A DNA stretch of 44,075 nt from a virus, in IMG/VR virus record IMGVR_UViG_3300042554_000811, positions 1-44,075 of that record; one strand, 5' to 3'. Positions within the stretch are counted from its first letter, which is position 1, and each line of letters begins with the position of its first letter. A program made the position numbers and the translations under genes. Shown here one piece after another: positions 1-8,678 of the stretch. A model generated the notes under the pieces. It saw only the letters and a program-made list of their open reading frames with translations. It did no database searches and had not been told where the DNA came from.

Positions 1-127
1 CATTTGTTGCTGAGCCATGCTTTCCATGATCTGCATGTCTTGGGCAGATTGCTCAGCTTGTAAACGCATCTGCTGCTCTTCTTCAGCCGTCATGTCTGGC
101 GTACCAAACAAGATCCCTTGCGTAAGA
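1..127. repeat. Terminal direct repeat, left copy (assembly overlap)
   Basis: These 127 bases are identical to the last 127 bases of the window. The length equals a common maximum assembly k-mer, and the repeat lies inside a coding sequence that reads straight through it. I infer the closing overlap of a circular assembly graph, not the phage's own terminal redundancy. Unique length is then 43,948 bases. Confidence 0.9.
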
Positions 128-138
128 TCGTCTTCCAT
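1..138 (-). CDS. Start of the giant internal virion protein (5' part, continues at the other end)
   Basis: ATG at 138 begins the peptide MEDDLTQGILFGTPDM. It is in frame with the large ORF at the right end once the 127-base overlap is merged. The right-hand piece seen alone appears to start at a TTG at 44059. The true start is nine codons further upstream, so the full protein is about 1,301 residues. The start lies 16 bases after the stop of the lytic transglycosylase virion gene, as expected in a tight late operon. Confidence 0.85.
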   Translation of the reverse strand, partial: MEDDLTQGILFGTPDMTAEEEQQMRLQAEQSAQDMQIMESMAQQQM

Positions 139-154
139 GTTTTATGTTTTAAAT

Positions 155-3100
155 TTAGCGTTGAAGCTGTTGTACTAGATAACGGCGGAGAGGATCATAA
201 TTAGCGTAAGGAGTCATACTCTTACTACCTCTAGGGGCAGGAGCAAGGAAGTCAATAGAAGCAATAGTTCCATCAACTGATCGTACATTACCAGTACCAC
301 CTTGTGTACCAATAATATCACCAGCACTTAAACGTTGACCAGGTTTTACTTGAACACCATCTGCAAGGTGACCATATAGTACATCTACTTTCTGACCAGT
401 CATTGGATCAGTTGATTCAATAACCACGTAGTTACCATATCCAGATTCACGACTTACATCTTTAACTACACCGCCTAGTACGGCTGGGAATCGCTTACTT
501 TCAAAGTAAAGATCTACACCAGGCTGACCGCCAGAGGTTTCAAAGTTAACAGAAGATGGACGTTCAAAACTTGTAGCACCAAAACGTTGCATACTTTGAC
601 GCATTGTACCTCCACTCCTTAGAGCAGATACATCACCGTACTTAGCACGTGCCTTTTCAAACCGTTCATACAGGTTTTTAGCATAACCAGCTTGTGCAGT
701 ATTAGGTCTACCAGCAGCTACCCAGTTGGCATAGCCAGTTTCACCCATATTCCACACATAGACTGTATCTTTCCAGTTACCATACTTTTTGTAGATACCA
801 GACAGGATACCAGCACCAAGAGTTAGGTTAAGACGTGGATCCTTAAGTGCACGTTCACGTTCAGCACGAGTAGCACCAGGACCATGAAACTCTTGACTGA
901 GTTGCATAAGACCAACACCAGCTGCCGCACCACCCATTGACAAGGCGCTAGGGTTCCAATTACCGTTCTCAGCCTCAGCAAATGCAGCAACGAATGCAGG
1001 GTTAATACCAGCACTCTGTGCAGCTTCTACAACCAATGGACCATAACCTTTTGGAACAATGTTAGGGTCAAAGGTACGTGTAGACATCATTGCTCGTGAT
1101 GAAAGCTGCGGTGTACGGTAGGTATCCAGCATCCGCTTGAGTTGAGGATTAACCGTAGTACTGAAGCTTTGTGCAGCACCTGGAAGTTCCATGGGCTTCA
1201 GGCCAGCAGCAAGACGTTGGCGGTTAATCACAGTAAACGGATCAACACCCATCTGTGCACCAACGTATTCAGCCATGGGATCCATAGTGAATCTAGGCTT
1301 AGCCATGTCCTTTTCAAGTTCAACTAACTGAGTTTTAGAGAACACTGACCCAGGACTATCAAGAGCTTTAACGCCAAGCTTAGCAATGCTAGTTTGTACT
1401 GACTTCATACGAGCAGCAGCAACACCAGAAGGCTTAGCAGCTTGAGTAAATGCAGCATATCCACCAAGATTAGTGGCATCTTGAGAGAAGAACCTAGGAT
1501 TCTTAGCCTGAGCAGCAAACTCCTGTTGTACAAAAGACAACGCAGCATTCACTGCATTAGGGTCGCCAGCAGCCTTAAGTTCAGAGTACTTGGTTAGGAA
1601 CCTATTCTGAAGTTGTTGCGTCATTAGCGACACACTCCAGTGATAGGTACCATCAGGCTTAGCTTGAATGGTCGGAGGAGATTTGACTAGTGCAGCCAAA
1701 GCTTCCATCTGTGGTTTGAAGTTACCATTAGCAGCACGATCATCGCTGGTAGCTTTAGCCATACCACGCCACTTAGCAGCAATGGTACCAGGAATGCCCA
1801 TGTTGTTGAGACGCTCTTCAGTAAGAAGACCACGATCTGCTAGATCCTGAAGCTGAGTCTCTACCTTTTGTCTATAAAGAGCATTGGTAGACTCATTACG
1901 CCTCATGCTATCAAGACGCTGGCTATCAATACCAGGAGCTACTTCATCAAGACGTGCTTCTGCTGCATCAATATCAGCATCAGTGTAGCCATTTGGCAGT
2001 GATTCAAGAAGACCAATGATATCTTTCTCAGCCATACTACGCTGAGTCATCATCTCATTCTGCTCAAGGTTAAAGTCTTGAATAGCACGAGCCTTTGCTT
2101 GAACAAATGCACGAGTTACTTCAATAACCTGAGGATCATTCTGATTGAATTCACCGAAGGTAGTACCTTGCTCATCAATTGGTTGGTTAAGAAGATCTTG
2201 CCAAACTGCCTGAGCATCTTGCCAACCATCACCAGCAGATGCTGTTGCAAAATAACCAAGAAGATTAGCCTTTGCAGCACGACGTTGAGTACCAGAAGGT
2301 TGCGATGCAAGCCATTGAGCAGCACCTGCAGCACCTTCAGTGCTAATCTTTTGATGGATAGCACGTGTGATGTTGTTCTGTACTTCACCATCTGCAAGCT
2401 TCCTATACTCAGCATTGGATGCTTGTTGTAGCTGGTTCTCAAATGCACGCATCTGAGGATGAATATACGCTGAAGCTGCTTGCGGGCTAAGATTCAAAGC
2501 ACCTGATTCTTTCAGATACTGTGACTGAAGTTGAGATAGAATAGTTTGCTGTGCTTCCTGATCTCCAGTAGCACGTGCTTCTGCATAACTAATCTCTTGA
2601 CCTTCACGTACCTTAAATTTGGTCTCATAGTTTTGGTTAACAAAGTTACCATAACCAACACCAATGTTTTCAGCAAGTGACCGTGATTCAGACCAATACT
2701 TAGCATTGCTGTTCTTCATCAGGTAACGAATATCCTGAATGGACCCATTACCTTTATCAAGAAGACCTTTGATAAATTGGTTTTCAGCAAGTGCTTGGTC
2801 AGTAAGGTTTCGATCCAACTTGTGGATCTCCATCAAACTTTTGGTATCTAGATTACCAAGTTTAAGCATTGCCTGTTGTACACCAAGCTTAATACCTTCC
2901 TCTCGTTTCTGATTAAACTCACCAAGAGCTTTAAATGCAGTTTCAGAGAAGGAGGACAAAGCTTGAAGTGTCCTTACCTCATCTTGTCCTTGACGTTCAG
3001 CATCACGAATAGTTTGTGCATAGTTGTTCTGCACTTGCTGTTGTACAGCTTGCCGATTACGTTGATCTTGTTGGAAGATCATATCTCGGTTAGCCATCTC

Positions 3101-3280
3101 CATTTGCTGTGCATTTTGTGTAGCACGAGCATAACGGTCACGATTGCTTAGATCAAACTCCATAGCACGTTGCATAGAACGCAACGCTTGTTGACCTTGT
3201 TGGAGATACTTATTAGATTCGTCCGGCGCTTCAAGTGGCTTAAACCCGCTCGGACTTGCATAACTTTTGAATTTAGCCAT
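155..3280 (-). CDS. Internal virion protein with SLT lytic transglycosylase and degenerate M23-like domains
   Basis: The protein has 1,041 residues and occupies the position of the T7 gp15/gp16 core proteins, which leave the head at infection and help DNA cross the envelope. Residues 1-740 are helical and rich in Gln and Ala. An SLT-type fold lies at about 745-860, with the catalytic Glu in AEAENGNWNP and the GVGLMQL motif, so it can probably cut peptidoglycan glycan strands. At about 905-1020 there is an M23/LytM-like beta domain with YGHLADG and GDIIGTQGGTGN. The metal ligands HxxxD and HxH are replaced (QPGVD and SID), so this part is probably a non-catalytic wall-binding module. The ATG at 3280 is preferred to an upstream TTG. 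The gene follows the gp14-like gene at once. Confidence 0.85.
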   Translation of the reverse strand: MAKFKSYASPSGFKPLEAPDESNKYLQQGQQALRSMQRAMEFDLSNRDRYARATQNAQQMEMANRDMIFQQDQRNRQAVQQQVQNNYAQTIRDAERQGQDEVRTLQALSSFSETAFKALGEFNQKREEGIKLGVQQAMLKLGNLDTKSLMEIHKLDRNLTDQALAENQFIKGLLDKGNGSIQDIRYLMKNSNAKYWSESRSLAENIGVGYGNFVNQNYETKFKVREGQEISYAEARATGDQEAQQTILSQLQSQYLKESGALNLSPQAASAYIHPQMRAFENQLQQASNAEYRKLADGEVQNNITRAIHQKISTEGAAGAAQWLASQPSGTQRRAAKANLLGYFATASAGDGWQDAQAVWQDLLNQPIDEQGTTFGEFNQNDPQVIEVTRAFVQAKARAIQDFNLEQNEMMTQRSMAEKDIIGLLESLPNGYTDADIDAAEARLDEVAPGIDSQRLDSMRRNESTNALYRQKVETQLQDLADRGLLTEERLNNMGIPGTIAAKWRGMAKATSDDRAANGNFKPQMEALAALVKSPPTIQAKPDGTYHWSVSLMTQQLQNRFLTKYSELKAAGDPNAVNAALSFVQQEFAAQAKNPRFFSQDATNLGGYAAFTQAAKPSGVAAARMKSVQTSIAKLGVKALDSPGSVFSKTQLVELEKDMAKPRFTMDPMAEYVGAQMGVDPFTVINRQRLAAGLKPMELPGAAQSFSTTVNPQLKRMLDTYRTPQLSSRAMMSTRTFDPNIVPKGYGPLVVEAAQSAGINPAFVAAFAEAENGNWNPSALSMGGAAAGVGLMQLSQEFHGPGATRAERERALKDPRLNLTLGAGILSGIYKKYGNWKDTVYVWNMGETGYANWVAAGRPNTAQAGYAKNLYERFEKARAKYGDVSALRSGGTMRQSMQRFGATSFERPSSVNFETSGGQPGVDLYFESKRFPAVLGGVVKDVSRESGYGNYVVIESTDPMTGQKVDVLYGHLADGVQVKPGQRLSAGDIIGTQGGTGNVRSVDGTIASIDFLAPAPRGSKSMTPYANYDPLRRYLVQQLQR

Positions 3281-3282
3281 AA

Positions 3283-4386
3283 TCAAGTGAAGCTACGTGT
3301 AGCGGGATTGTAGGAATTAAGTGCAGCATTAAATGCACCTGAAGCAAATTGACCAATACCAGCTGCAACAGGACTCATACCACCAACATAACCCTTCTTA
3401 GGACGGATGCTATTCCAGAGCTTCTTATCAAACTCCATAGGATCTTGAAGTTCAGGGCGAGGCAGTGCCAACGGCTTGGGAAGACTCGGAGGAATCATTG
3501 GTTCAAGCATCATGCTAGCAATGGCATTCATATCAGCTTGTTGCTTACTGAGAGCAGCTTGATAACGCATTGCCTTACCTTGGTTAGCAAGGCTAACACG
3601 AGATGCAGCAAGTTGTGCTTTATCAAGATAGAAGCTATCGTTGATTTGTTCAAGCTTCATGTTAATGGCTTCACCAGTCAACGCATAGTTCTGCTGACCA
3701 TTCATCACATCTTGGATGATAGCAGCAGTGTTAGCACCTGCTTCAGCAATAGCAGCTTGTGCCATCTTCTCAGCAGACACACCAGCAGCACTTCTAGTTT
3801 GTGCTTGACCTAGGTTCTTCAACCCTTCAACATATGCTTTCTGTTGTTGGATCTGACCCATACCACGGGTCTGTTGTAGTACAGCTTCAGCTTGTTGCAT
3901 GTTAAGTGCTTCACCACGCTGAGCATAGCGGTACTCCATCATGGTAGACTTCTCTTCAAAGTCCATCATAATGTTCTGTTCTTGCTCCCACCGTGCAGTA
4001 TCCTGCAAGGCATAATCGTAAGCAAGGTTGTTATAGCTTAGCTGTTGTGATGCAGTCTGTTGTGACTTATTAAAGGCACGCATCTGATTGGCATAATCAA
4101 ATGCTTGGATCTGCATCTGATAACGCCAGCTTTGATCAGCACTTGCCTCTTCATAAGCCAGGTTGTTCTCAACGTTGTTACGTTGAATAGCAACCGTTTG
4201 TTTGTCGTACTTATATTGACGACGTGCTGATGTCTTGTTGAATTTCCAGTTAGCTAGATTAGCTTCATATTGAAGCTGTGCTTGACGTTCAGCAGCTTCA
4301 TTTTGTGCTGCCTGTTGAGCACCTCCAAAGATACCGCTAACAAGAGAACCACCAAGACCAATAGCTAATCCAATGGGAAATGCCAT
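3283..4386 (-). CDS. Internal virion protein (T7 gp14-like)
   Basis: The protein has 367 residues. The N-terminus has a short hydrophobic Gly-rich segment (AIGLGGSLVSGIFGG), followed by a long Gln/Ala-rich helical, probably coiled-coil body. Size, composition and place directly after tail tube B fit T7 gp14, the small internal core protein that forms the outer-membrane pore during ejection. Assignment is by position and composition, because no catalytic motif is expected. It overlaps the upstream tail gene by one base and ends three bases before the next virion gene. Confidence 0.8.
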   Translation of the reverse strand: MAFPIGLAIGLGGSLVSGIFGGAQQAAQNEAAERQAQLQYEANLANWKFNKTSARRQYKYDKQTVAIQRNNVENNLAYEEASADQSWRYQMQIQAFDYANQMRAFNKSQQTASQQLSYNNLAYDYALQDTARWEQEQNIMMDFEEKSTMMEYRYAQRGEALNMQQAEAVLQQTRGMGQIQQQKAYVEGLKNLGQAQTRSAAGVSAEKMAQAAIAEAGANTAAIIQDVMNGQQNYALTGEAINMKLEQINDSFYLDKAQLAASRVSLANQGKAMRYQAALSKQQADMNAIASMMLEPMIPPSLPKPLALPRPELQDPMEFDKKLWNSIRPKKGYVGGMSPVAAGIGQFASGAFNAALNSYNPATRSFT

Positions 4387-6962
4387 TATCCTGCCCTCCT
4401 ATAATAACGCGGTGCATAATGACCCTCCCAATACATGCTATTGACTGATACCGGGAAAGGTGATGTGCTGTTTAGTTTAAGTGTAAAGTTTGTATTCTTC
4501 TGATGAATAGGCACAGTAAGACTCGTACGATCAATAGTAGGTGTGGAGTTAGCTAGATAGTATCCAGCATTCTGTACGCCTGCTACATAGATCCATTGTG
4601 GAGCACCATAGCGGCTGATATAGAAGTTGATACCACCACTGAATCCAATGTCAAACTTCATCCGTGAGATAGTCAAAGATGCAGTCCAATCAACAGTATT
4701 CTGTGATCTAAAAAAATACTGTGGTAGTTCTACTTCAAAGTTAAACTCAAAGCCAGCTACAAGGTCATACTCTTTGCCAGTCCAGTTACCAGCAACCAAC
4801 CAATTACCACTACCATCTACTTCTACTTCAAGTATCACATCGTGAGTTACAGTAGTGTTTGGTGTAGCCGACAGTTTATACAACGTATCATAGTTAGTAC
4901 CCGTACCATCTTCCATGGTCTGTGCAGTAACAACAACAGGTGTCTTACCAGTGATATGTGCGTATGGTTTGGGAATAGTAGACTTACCAGTAGTACCATT
5001 GTATGTAATAGTACCACCAGCTTTAACAACAAAGGCTTGGTCAATACGCGATGTATTGATAGCAGGCGTTGCATCTACTTCTGATGGATCTAAGTTTTGA
5101 ATGACATCAATCAGGAAGACTTGGTATTGAGAACCCGTCTTCATGATACCAACAATATAGTTATTGATGACAGTCAGATGTTTGATGCCACCTTGTAGTT
5201 TCCATTTAAACCATGCCTGCATCAACTGTTCATTACCTGAAGCATAATACTTGTACAGGTAAATGGTGTCAGAATCAATGGTGTACAATGCAGCCAGTGA
5301 ATCCTGAACATTAACAATCAACTGTTGCAAATCAGCTGGAAGATAACCAGAAACAACCTTACTGACTTCTGCTACATCAGCAGCAGCTAGATTACCTCTG
5401 GATTGCATACCAAGAAACTTAGTTGATCCAGTTGACTTAGATACAAAGCCAATGAAGTCACCAGTATCTTGAGCCATCACACTACGATCTGATTCATACT
5501 GACTGATTGTCCGTACGATCACATCACTAGGTGAAATAATACCGCTTTCAGAATAAAGCAGGTATTGTTCATACTCACTGAATAGAACAAGACCTTGTGC
5601 TTGAGGTACAGCACAGTAAAGATTACTAACCTTAGAGCTAGAAGTTTCTACATCAACAGGATCAGATGCGATGACTGTTTGAGCACTAGTAAAGAAGAAG
5701 TTCTCAAGGTCTTTTGCCACACTCATAGCAATGGTATCCTGAGTTAAGAATACCATGCGGTTGCTGTAGATAAGACCAAATTGAATCTCACGACCAACAA
5801 AAGATGGTACAGGATTCCCAAGGTCATTACCTGTGAACCTAGATGCCCAGGTCTCAGTAGAGATAGTGAAGGTATTGGTACCAGTGTTGACTAGCTTATA
5901 AGGCATAGTCTGTGCGTTAAATCCACTGGATGCCAGCTGAGCAAGAAACTTACCAGCAGTAGCAATAGGATTACCATTAGCATCAACATTGATGTCCCAA
6001 CCACGGGATTCTTCCCAGAAGCCAGAACCTTCATTAACAGGTGATGTACCACCAGGTGCATTACCAGTTGAAGCAAACTTCACATAGTAGGAAGAGCGTT
6101 CATCAATAGCATTGGTAACTTTAACACGTCTACCTGGCTTAGTATAAGCAGCAAGTCGTGCAGAAGATACCACATCATCTTGGTAACAAGTTAAGGATAC
6201 ACCCTGAATACCACCAGCCACTTCAATAGTGAATGGAGTTTGACCATCCTTAATTTCAATCTCAAGGCTATTGGCGTACTTGGTTACATCAAATGTTGCA
6301 CTAAGTGAGGCATCAATATCAGCTTTAAGTCCAGTTAAAATTTCATCAGAAGTGACAGGATAACCACGTGTGGTAGCTGCAGTTTCATCTACCGTAGTAA
6401 AGTCATACTGAGTACCATTGATGAAGATCTTGTAGATGCTGTCATAATCAATGCTACCAATAACAACTGTAGCACGAGTACGAAGATAGTAGTTTGTCTT
6501 CGCAGTCATTGCAACAGTCTTATTCTTATTGATGATATAAGTTTGATCTAGATAAGAAAAGGTTTGGAAGTCATCAATACCGTTTGTGGTTACAGGTGGT
6601 GTTAAATAAGACACAACATCTGCAGCTGACTTACCAGTAATGGTAGCTTCAGTAAGACTAAGTACACCACTGGTTACTGTAGGTACAGTGTTCCAAATGC
6701 GGATGTTACCAGTCTTTGTGATGACACCGATGTAGCGTTCATCGTTGTCCCTAGAAATAGAGAACCAATGACCATCAGTGAAGCTATCAGGACTCTCAGT
6801 AAGTAATCCAAGAAACTGACTACCACTACGCTTTAGTAGACCATAGGTAGGATCAGGATATCCATTAAGGATCTCAGTAACTTGTCCAGGTTGTTTCTTG
6901 GTATCAGCTTGACGGCTAACACCACCTAGAAAAGTTGGAATAGTTTGTGTAACTGCTGCCAT
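4386..6962 (-). CDS. Tail tubular protein B (T7 gp12-like nozzle)
   Basis: The protein has 858 residues. The start, MAAVTQTIPTFLGGVSRQAD, is the typical opening of T7-like gp12 nozzle proteins (the I.xFlGGVSrQ pattern). Further marks are QPGQVTEILNGYPDP near residue 25 and a C-terminal MYWEGHYAPRYYRRAG. It forms the lower tail tube through which DNA passes. It overlaps the tail tube A stop and the gp14-like start by single bases, so translation is probably coupled. Confidence 0.92.
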   Translation of the reverse strand: MAAVTQTIPTFLGGVSRQADTKKQPGQVTEILNGYPDPTYGLLKRSGSQFLGLLTESPDSFTDGHWFSISRDNDERYIGVITKTGNIRIWNTVPTVTSGVLSLTEATITGKSAADVVSYLTPPVTTNGIDDFQTFSYLDQTYIINKNKTVAMTAKTNYYLRTRATVVIGSIDYDSIYKIFINGTQYDFTTVDETAATTRGYPVTSDEILTGLKADIDASLSATFDVTKYANSLEIEIKDGQTPFTIEVAGGIQGVSLTCYQDDVVSSARLAAYTKPGRRVKVTNAIDERSSYYVKFASTGNAPGGTSPVNEGSGFWEESRGWDINVDANGNPIATAGKFLAQLASSGFNAQTMPYKLVNTGTNTFTISTETWASRFTGNDLGNPVPSFVGREIQFGLIYSNRMVFLTQDTIAMSVAKDLENFFFTSAQTVIASDPVDVETSSSKVSNLYCAVPQAQGLVLFSEYEQYLLYSESGIISPSDVIVRTISQYESDRSVMAQDTGDFIGFVSKSTGSTKFLGMQSRGNLAAADVAEVSKVVSGYLPADLQQLIVNVQDSLAALYTIDSDTIYLYKYYASGNEQLMQAWFKWKLQGGIKHLTVINNYIVGIMKTGSQYQVFLIDVIQNLDPSEVDATPAINTSRIDQAFVVKAGGTITYNGTTGKSTIPKPYAHITGKTPVVVTAQTMEDGTGTNYDTLYKLSATPNTTVTHDVILEVEVDGSGNWLVAGNWTGKEYDLVAGFEFNFEVELPQYFFRSQNTVDWTASLTISRMKFDIGFSGGINFYISRYGAPQWIYVAGVQNAGYYLANSTPTIDRTSLTVPIHQKNTNFTLKLNSTSPFPVSVNSMYWEGHYAPRYYRRAG

Positions 6963-7633
6963 CAGTATCTCTGCAAAGTATTGTACGGTTGATAGCTTTG
7001 ATAGAAGGTACCTTCACGTGGGTAACCAAACATACTATAGTCTCCCTGATTGCACTCATACTCCATCGCTAAAGCCCGTGCATAGGCTTCTTTCTGTTGG
7101 AGGATCTGATACTGCGTAGAGTCTCCTACAAGCCTGCTAGAGGCAATTGCAGCAGCCCTACAGGTGATGTAATCTTGGATGGGTGACGGTAGATCTTCCC
7201 AAGTGAAGAACCATGTGACATCACAGTAGATTGATTCAGTCCACGTGAATGTATGGTTCCTACGATCATAAAGTTTACCATCTCGCTTAACAGTATCTTT
7301 TTCTTGATAGCTGGAAGCATACTTAGGGTTATCTGAAAGATCCATTTGTAGCACATTGTTTGGCCAGAGGATCTGATTGTTATTGTTTGGGGTGAACGGA
7401 TAATCAAATTCTTTATTAAACGTCCAACCCTCTCCTTGAACTTCTCGTGATACTTCTTCAAGAGTATCGTAAGCAATCGCAACGTCCGGGTTGGTTACTA
7501 CGGTAACCGAATTACCATTTTGATCGGTAATTGTTTCTGTATCAATCGAAGTGACTGGAGCCTGACCAACTGACGCCAGGATCTGATTGACAGCTTGCAG
7601 CTCAGTCTTAGAGCCAGTGGTTGAGAATGGCAT
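6962..7633 (-). CDS. Tail tubular protein A (T7 gp11-like gatekeeper)
   Basis: The protein has 223 residues. The start ELQAVNQILASVGQAPV is the hallmark of gp11-type gatekeeper proteins, and the W-rich middle (GEGWTFNKEFDYPF) and AYARALAMEYE near the C-terminus also fit. It connects the portal to the nozzle. This is the first gene after a strong terminator at 7660-7688, so its expression depends on readthrough or on a promoter in the 68-base gap. Confidence 0.93.
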   Translation of the reverse strand: MPFSTTGSKTELQAVNQILASVGQAPVTSIDTETITDQNGNSVTVVTNPDVAIAYDTLEEVSREVQGEGWTFNKEFDYPFTPNNNNQILWPNNVLQMDLSDNPKYASSYQEKDTVKRDGKLYDRRNHTFTWTESIYCDVTWFFTWEDLPSPIQDYITCRAAAIASSRLVGDSTQYQILQQKEAYARALAMEYECNQGDYSMFGYPREGTFYQSYQPYNTLQRY

Positions 7634-7659
7634 AATAACAATAGTGTTATATGTATGTT

Positions 7660-7688
7660 AAAAGAAAAGGGGCTACCGAAGTAACCCC
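7660..7688 (-). terminator. Intrinsic terminator with UUCG loop, after the capsid block
   Basis: Read on the minus strand, GGGGTTAC-TTCG-GTAGCCCC forms an eight-pair stem (one G-U) capped by a UUCG tetraloop and followed by TTTTCTTTT. Pairing is complete only in minus-strand RNA. The position, just after the capsid genes and before tail tube A, matches T-phi of T7, which lowers tail gene expression relative to capsid. Confidence 0.88.
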
Positions 7689-7700
7689 CGTATAAGCTAA

Positions 7701-7961
7701 TCAAGCACCAGTGCGGGTAGCATCAAGTGCCGGAGAATCAACTTCCACACCAGCATAAGCGGTGCGAAGACCAGAGGTGATAGAAAACACCTTGGAAATG
7801 GCAAAACCAGTTTGAGAAACAGAGCGGCGGACGGCATTAGAGCCAGCCACAGCCAGGTTACCGTTATCAGAATAGGTAGAGCCGTAAGCACCGGTCACAG
7901 CGCCAGGAGCGCCAGTACCGCTTACACCATTACCACCAGCGGGTTGAGAAATGTTTGCCAT
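7701..7961 (-). CDS. Small structural protein, unknown
   Basis: The protein has 86 residues, is rich in Gly, Ala, Ser and Thr, and starts MANISQPAGGNGVSG. I do not recognise a named family. Its place among three small genes directly behind the capsid gene suggests a minor virion or head-decoration protein; marine T7-like phages such as Syn5 carry extra capsid knob or horn proteins in comparable places. It starts two bases after the upstream stop and ends before the UUCG terminator, so it is the last gene of the capsid transcript. Confidence 0.7.
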   Translation of the reverse strand: MANISQPAGGNGVSGTGAPGAVTGAYGSTYSDNGNLAVAGSNAVRRSVSQTGFAISKVFSITSGLRTAYAGVEVDSPALDATRTGA

Positions 7962-7963
7962 GA

Positions 7964-8446
7964 TCAGAACCGACGATATTCGAGGAACGAACCAGCGTAC
8001 ACAGTGGTATCGCTAGCATTGGCAGTATCTTGTGCAAACTTGAACTGGATAGTACCAGCGTTAGCACCGTTCACCAGCACACCAGTGACACGCAGGAAAC
8101 CATTAGCATTGGCAGCACCCACAAGAGACACAGCAGCAGACGAAGTGGCAACAGCCAGATCATAAGCAGTGTCATCAGGAGCCAGACCTTCGGTCAGCTG
8201 ACGATAGACAGTAGGCGAACCAGGAATAGCAACCTGATATTTGAAGTCAGCAGCAGCTGCAGTGTTATAGAACAGGTTAACACGGAAGAGCACACGCTCA
8301 TACGCATCAACATTCAGCTTCAGCTGAGGCACATCCACAAGGGTTGCGCTGTTGTTGACAATTTGGTTAGCGTCAACAACGTTAGAGAGTTGCATCATAT
8401 CAGGCTGATACACAGCACCGATATTACCATTAAGAGTGATAGACAT
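7964..8446 (-). CDS. Putative virion decoration protein
   Basis: The protein has 160 residues, starts MSITLNGNIGAVYQPDMMQL, and is low in charge and rich in predicted beta-strand (VLFRVNLFYNTAAA, GTIQFKFAQDTA). No enzyme motif is seen. Gene order and composition suggest a structural protein attached to the capsid, possibly like the horn/knob proteins of Syn5; that name is inference. A Shine-Dalgarno-like TAGGAT lies about 8 bases before the ATG, which fits strong late translation. Confidence 0.7.
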   Translation of the reverse strand: MSITLNGNIGAVYQPDMMQLSNVVDANQIVNNSATLVDVPQLKLNVDAYERVLFRVNLFYNTAAAADFKYQVAIPGSPTVYRQLTEGLAPDDTAYDLAVATSSAAVSLVGAANANGFLRVTGVLVNGANAGTIQFKFAQDTANASDTTVYAGSFLEYRRF

Positions 8447-8464
8447 TGTTTATCCTAAAGTGAG

Positions 8465-8656
8465 TTACGTAGCGGTTGCTCCGGAAATAGAGGAGCCAGT
8501 GGTTGCACGATCCAGCACACCATTGCCCACAACCTGACGACCTGCCTCAAGAGGAGAGCAGGGATTCAGAGTGTAGGAGGCAATGGTACCGCTGGAGCTG
8601 AAGACCTGATTAGCAGGGATCTTCACAACTTTAGAAGTGCCAGGAGTAATAGCCAT
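8465..8656 (-). CDS. Small protein after the capsid gene, unknown
   Basis: The protein has 63 residues (MAITPGTSKVVKIPANQVFS and onward) and is Ser/Thr/Gly-rich with no recognised domain. A strong ribosome site, AAGGAGG, lies about 8 bases before the ATG, so it is probably made in quantity. It stands between the capsid gene and the 160-residue structural gene and probably belongs to the same transcript, which favours a small virion or assembly role. Confidence 0.68.
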   Translation of the reverse strand: MAITPGTSKVVKIPANQVFSSSGTIASYTLNPCSPLEAGRQVVGNGVLDRATTGSSISGATAT

Positions 8657-8678
8657 TTGTTTGCCTCCTTACTTATGA

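Noticed and set aside
1-127. The terminal repeat as the phage's own direct terminal repeat
   Set aside because: It lies inside a coding gene, has a k-mer-like length and is far from the late/early junction where T7-like ends are found.
7630-7660. CACTATTG as a T7-type late promoter, with TACTATTG before the capsid gene
   Set aside because: The shared part is too short and ACTATTG also occurs repeatedly inside coding sequence.
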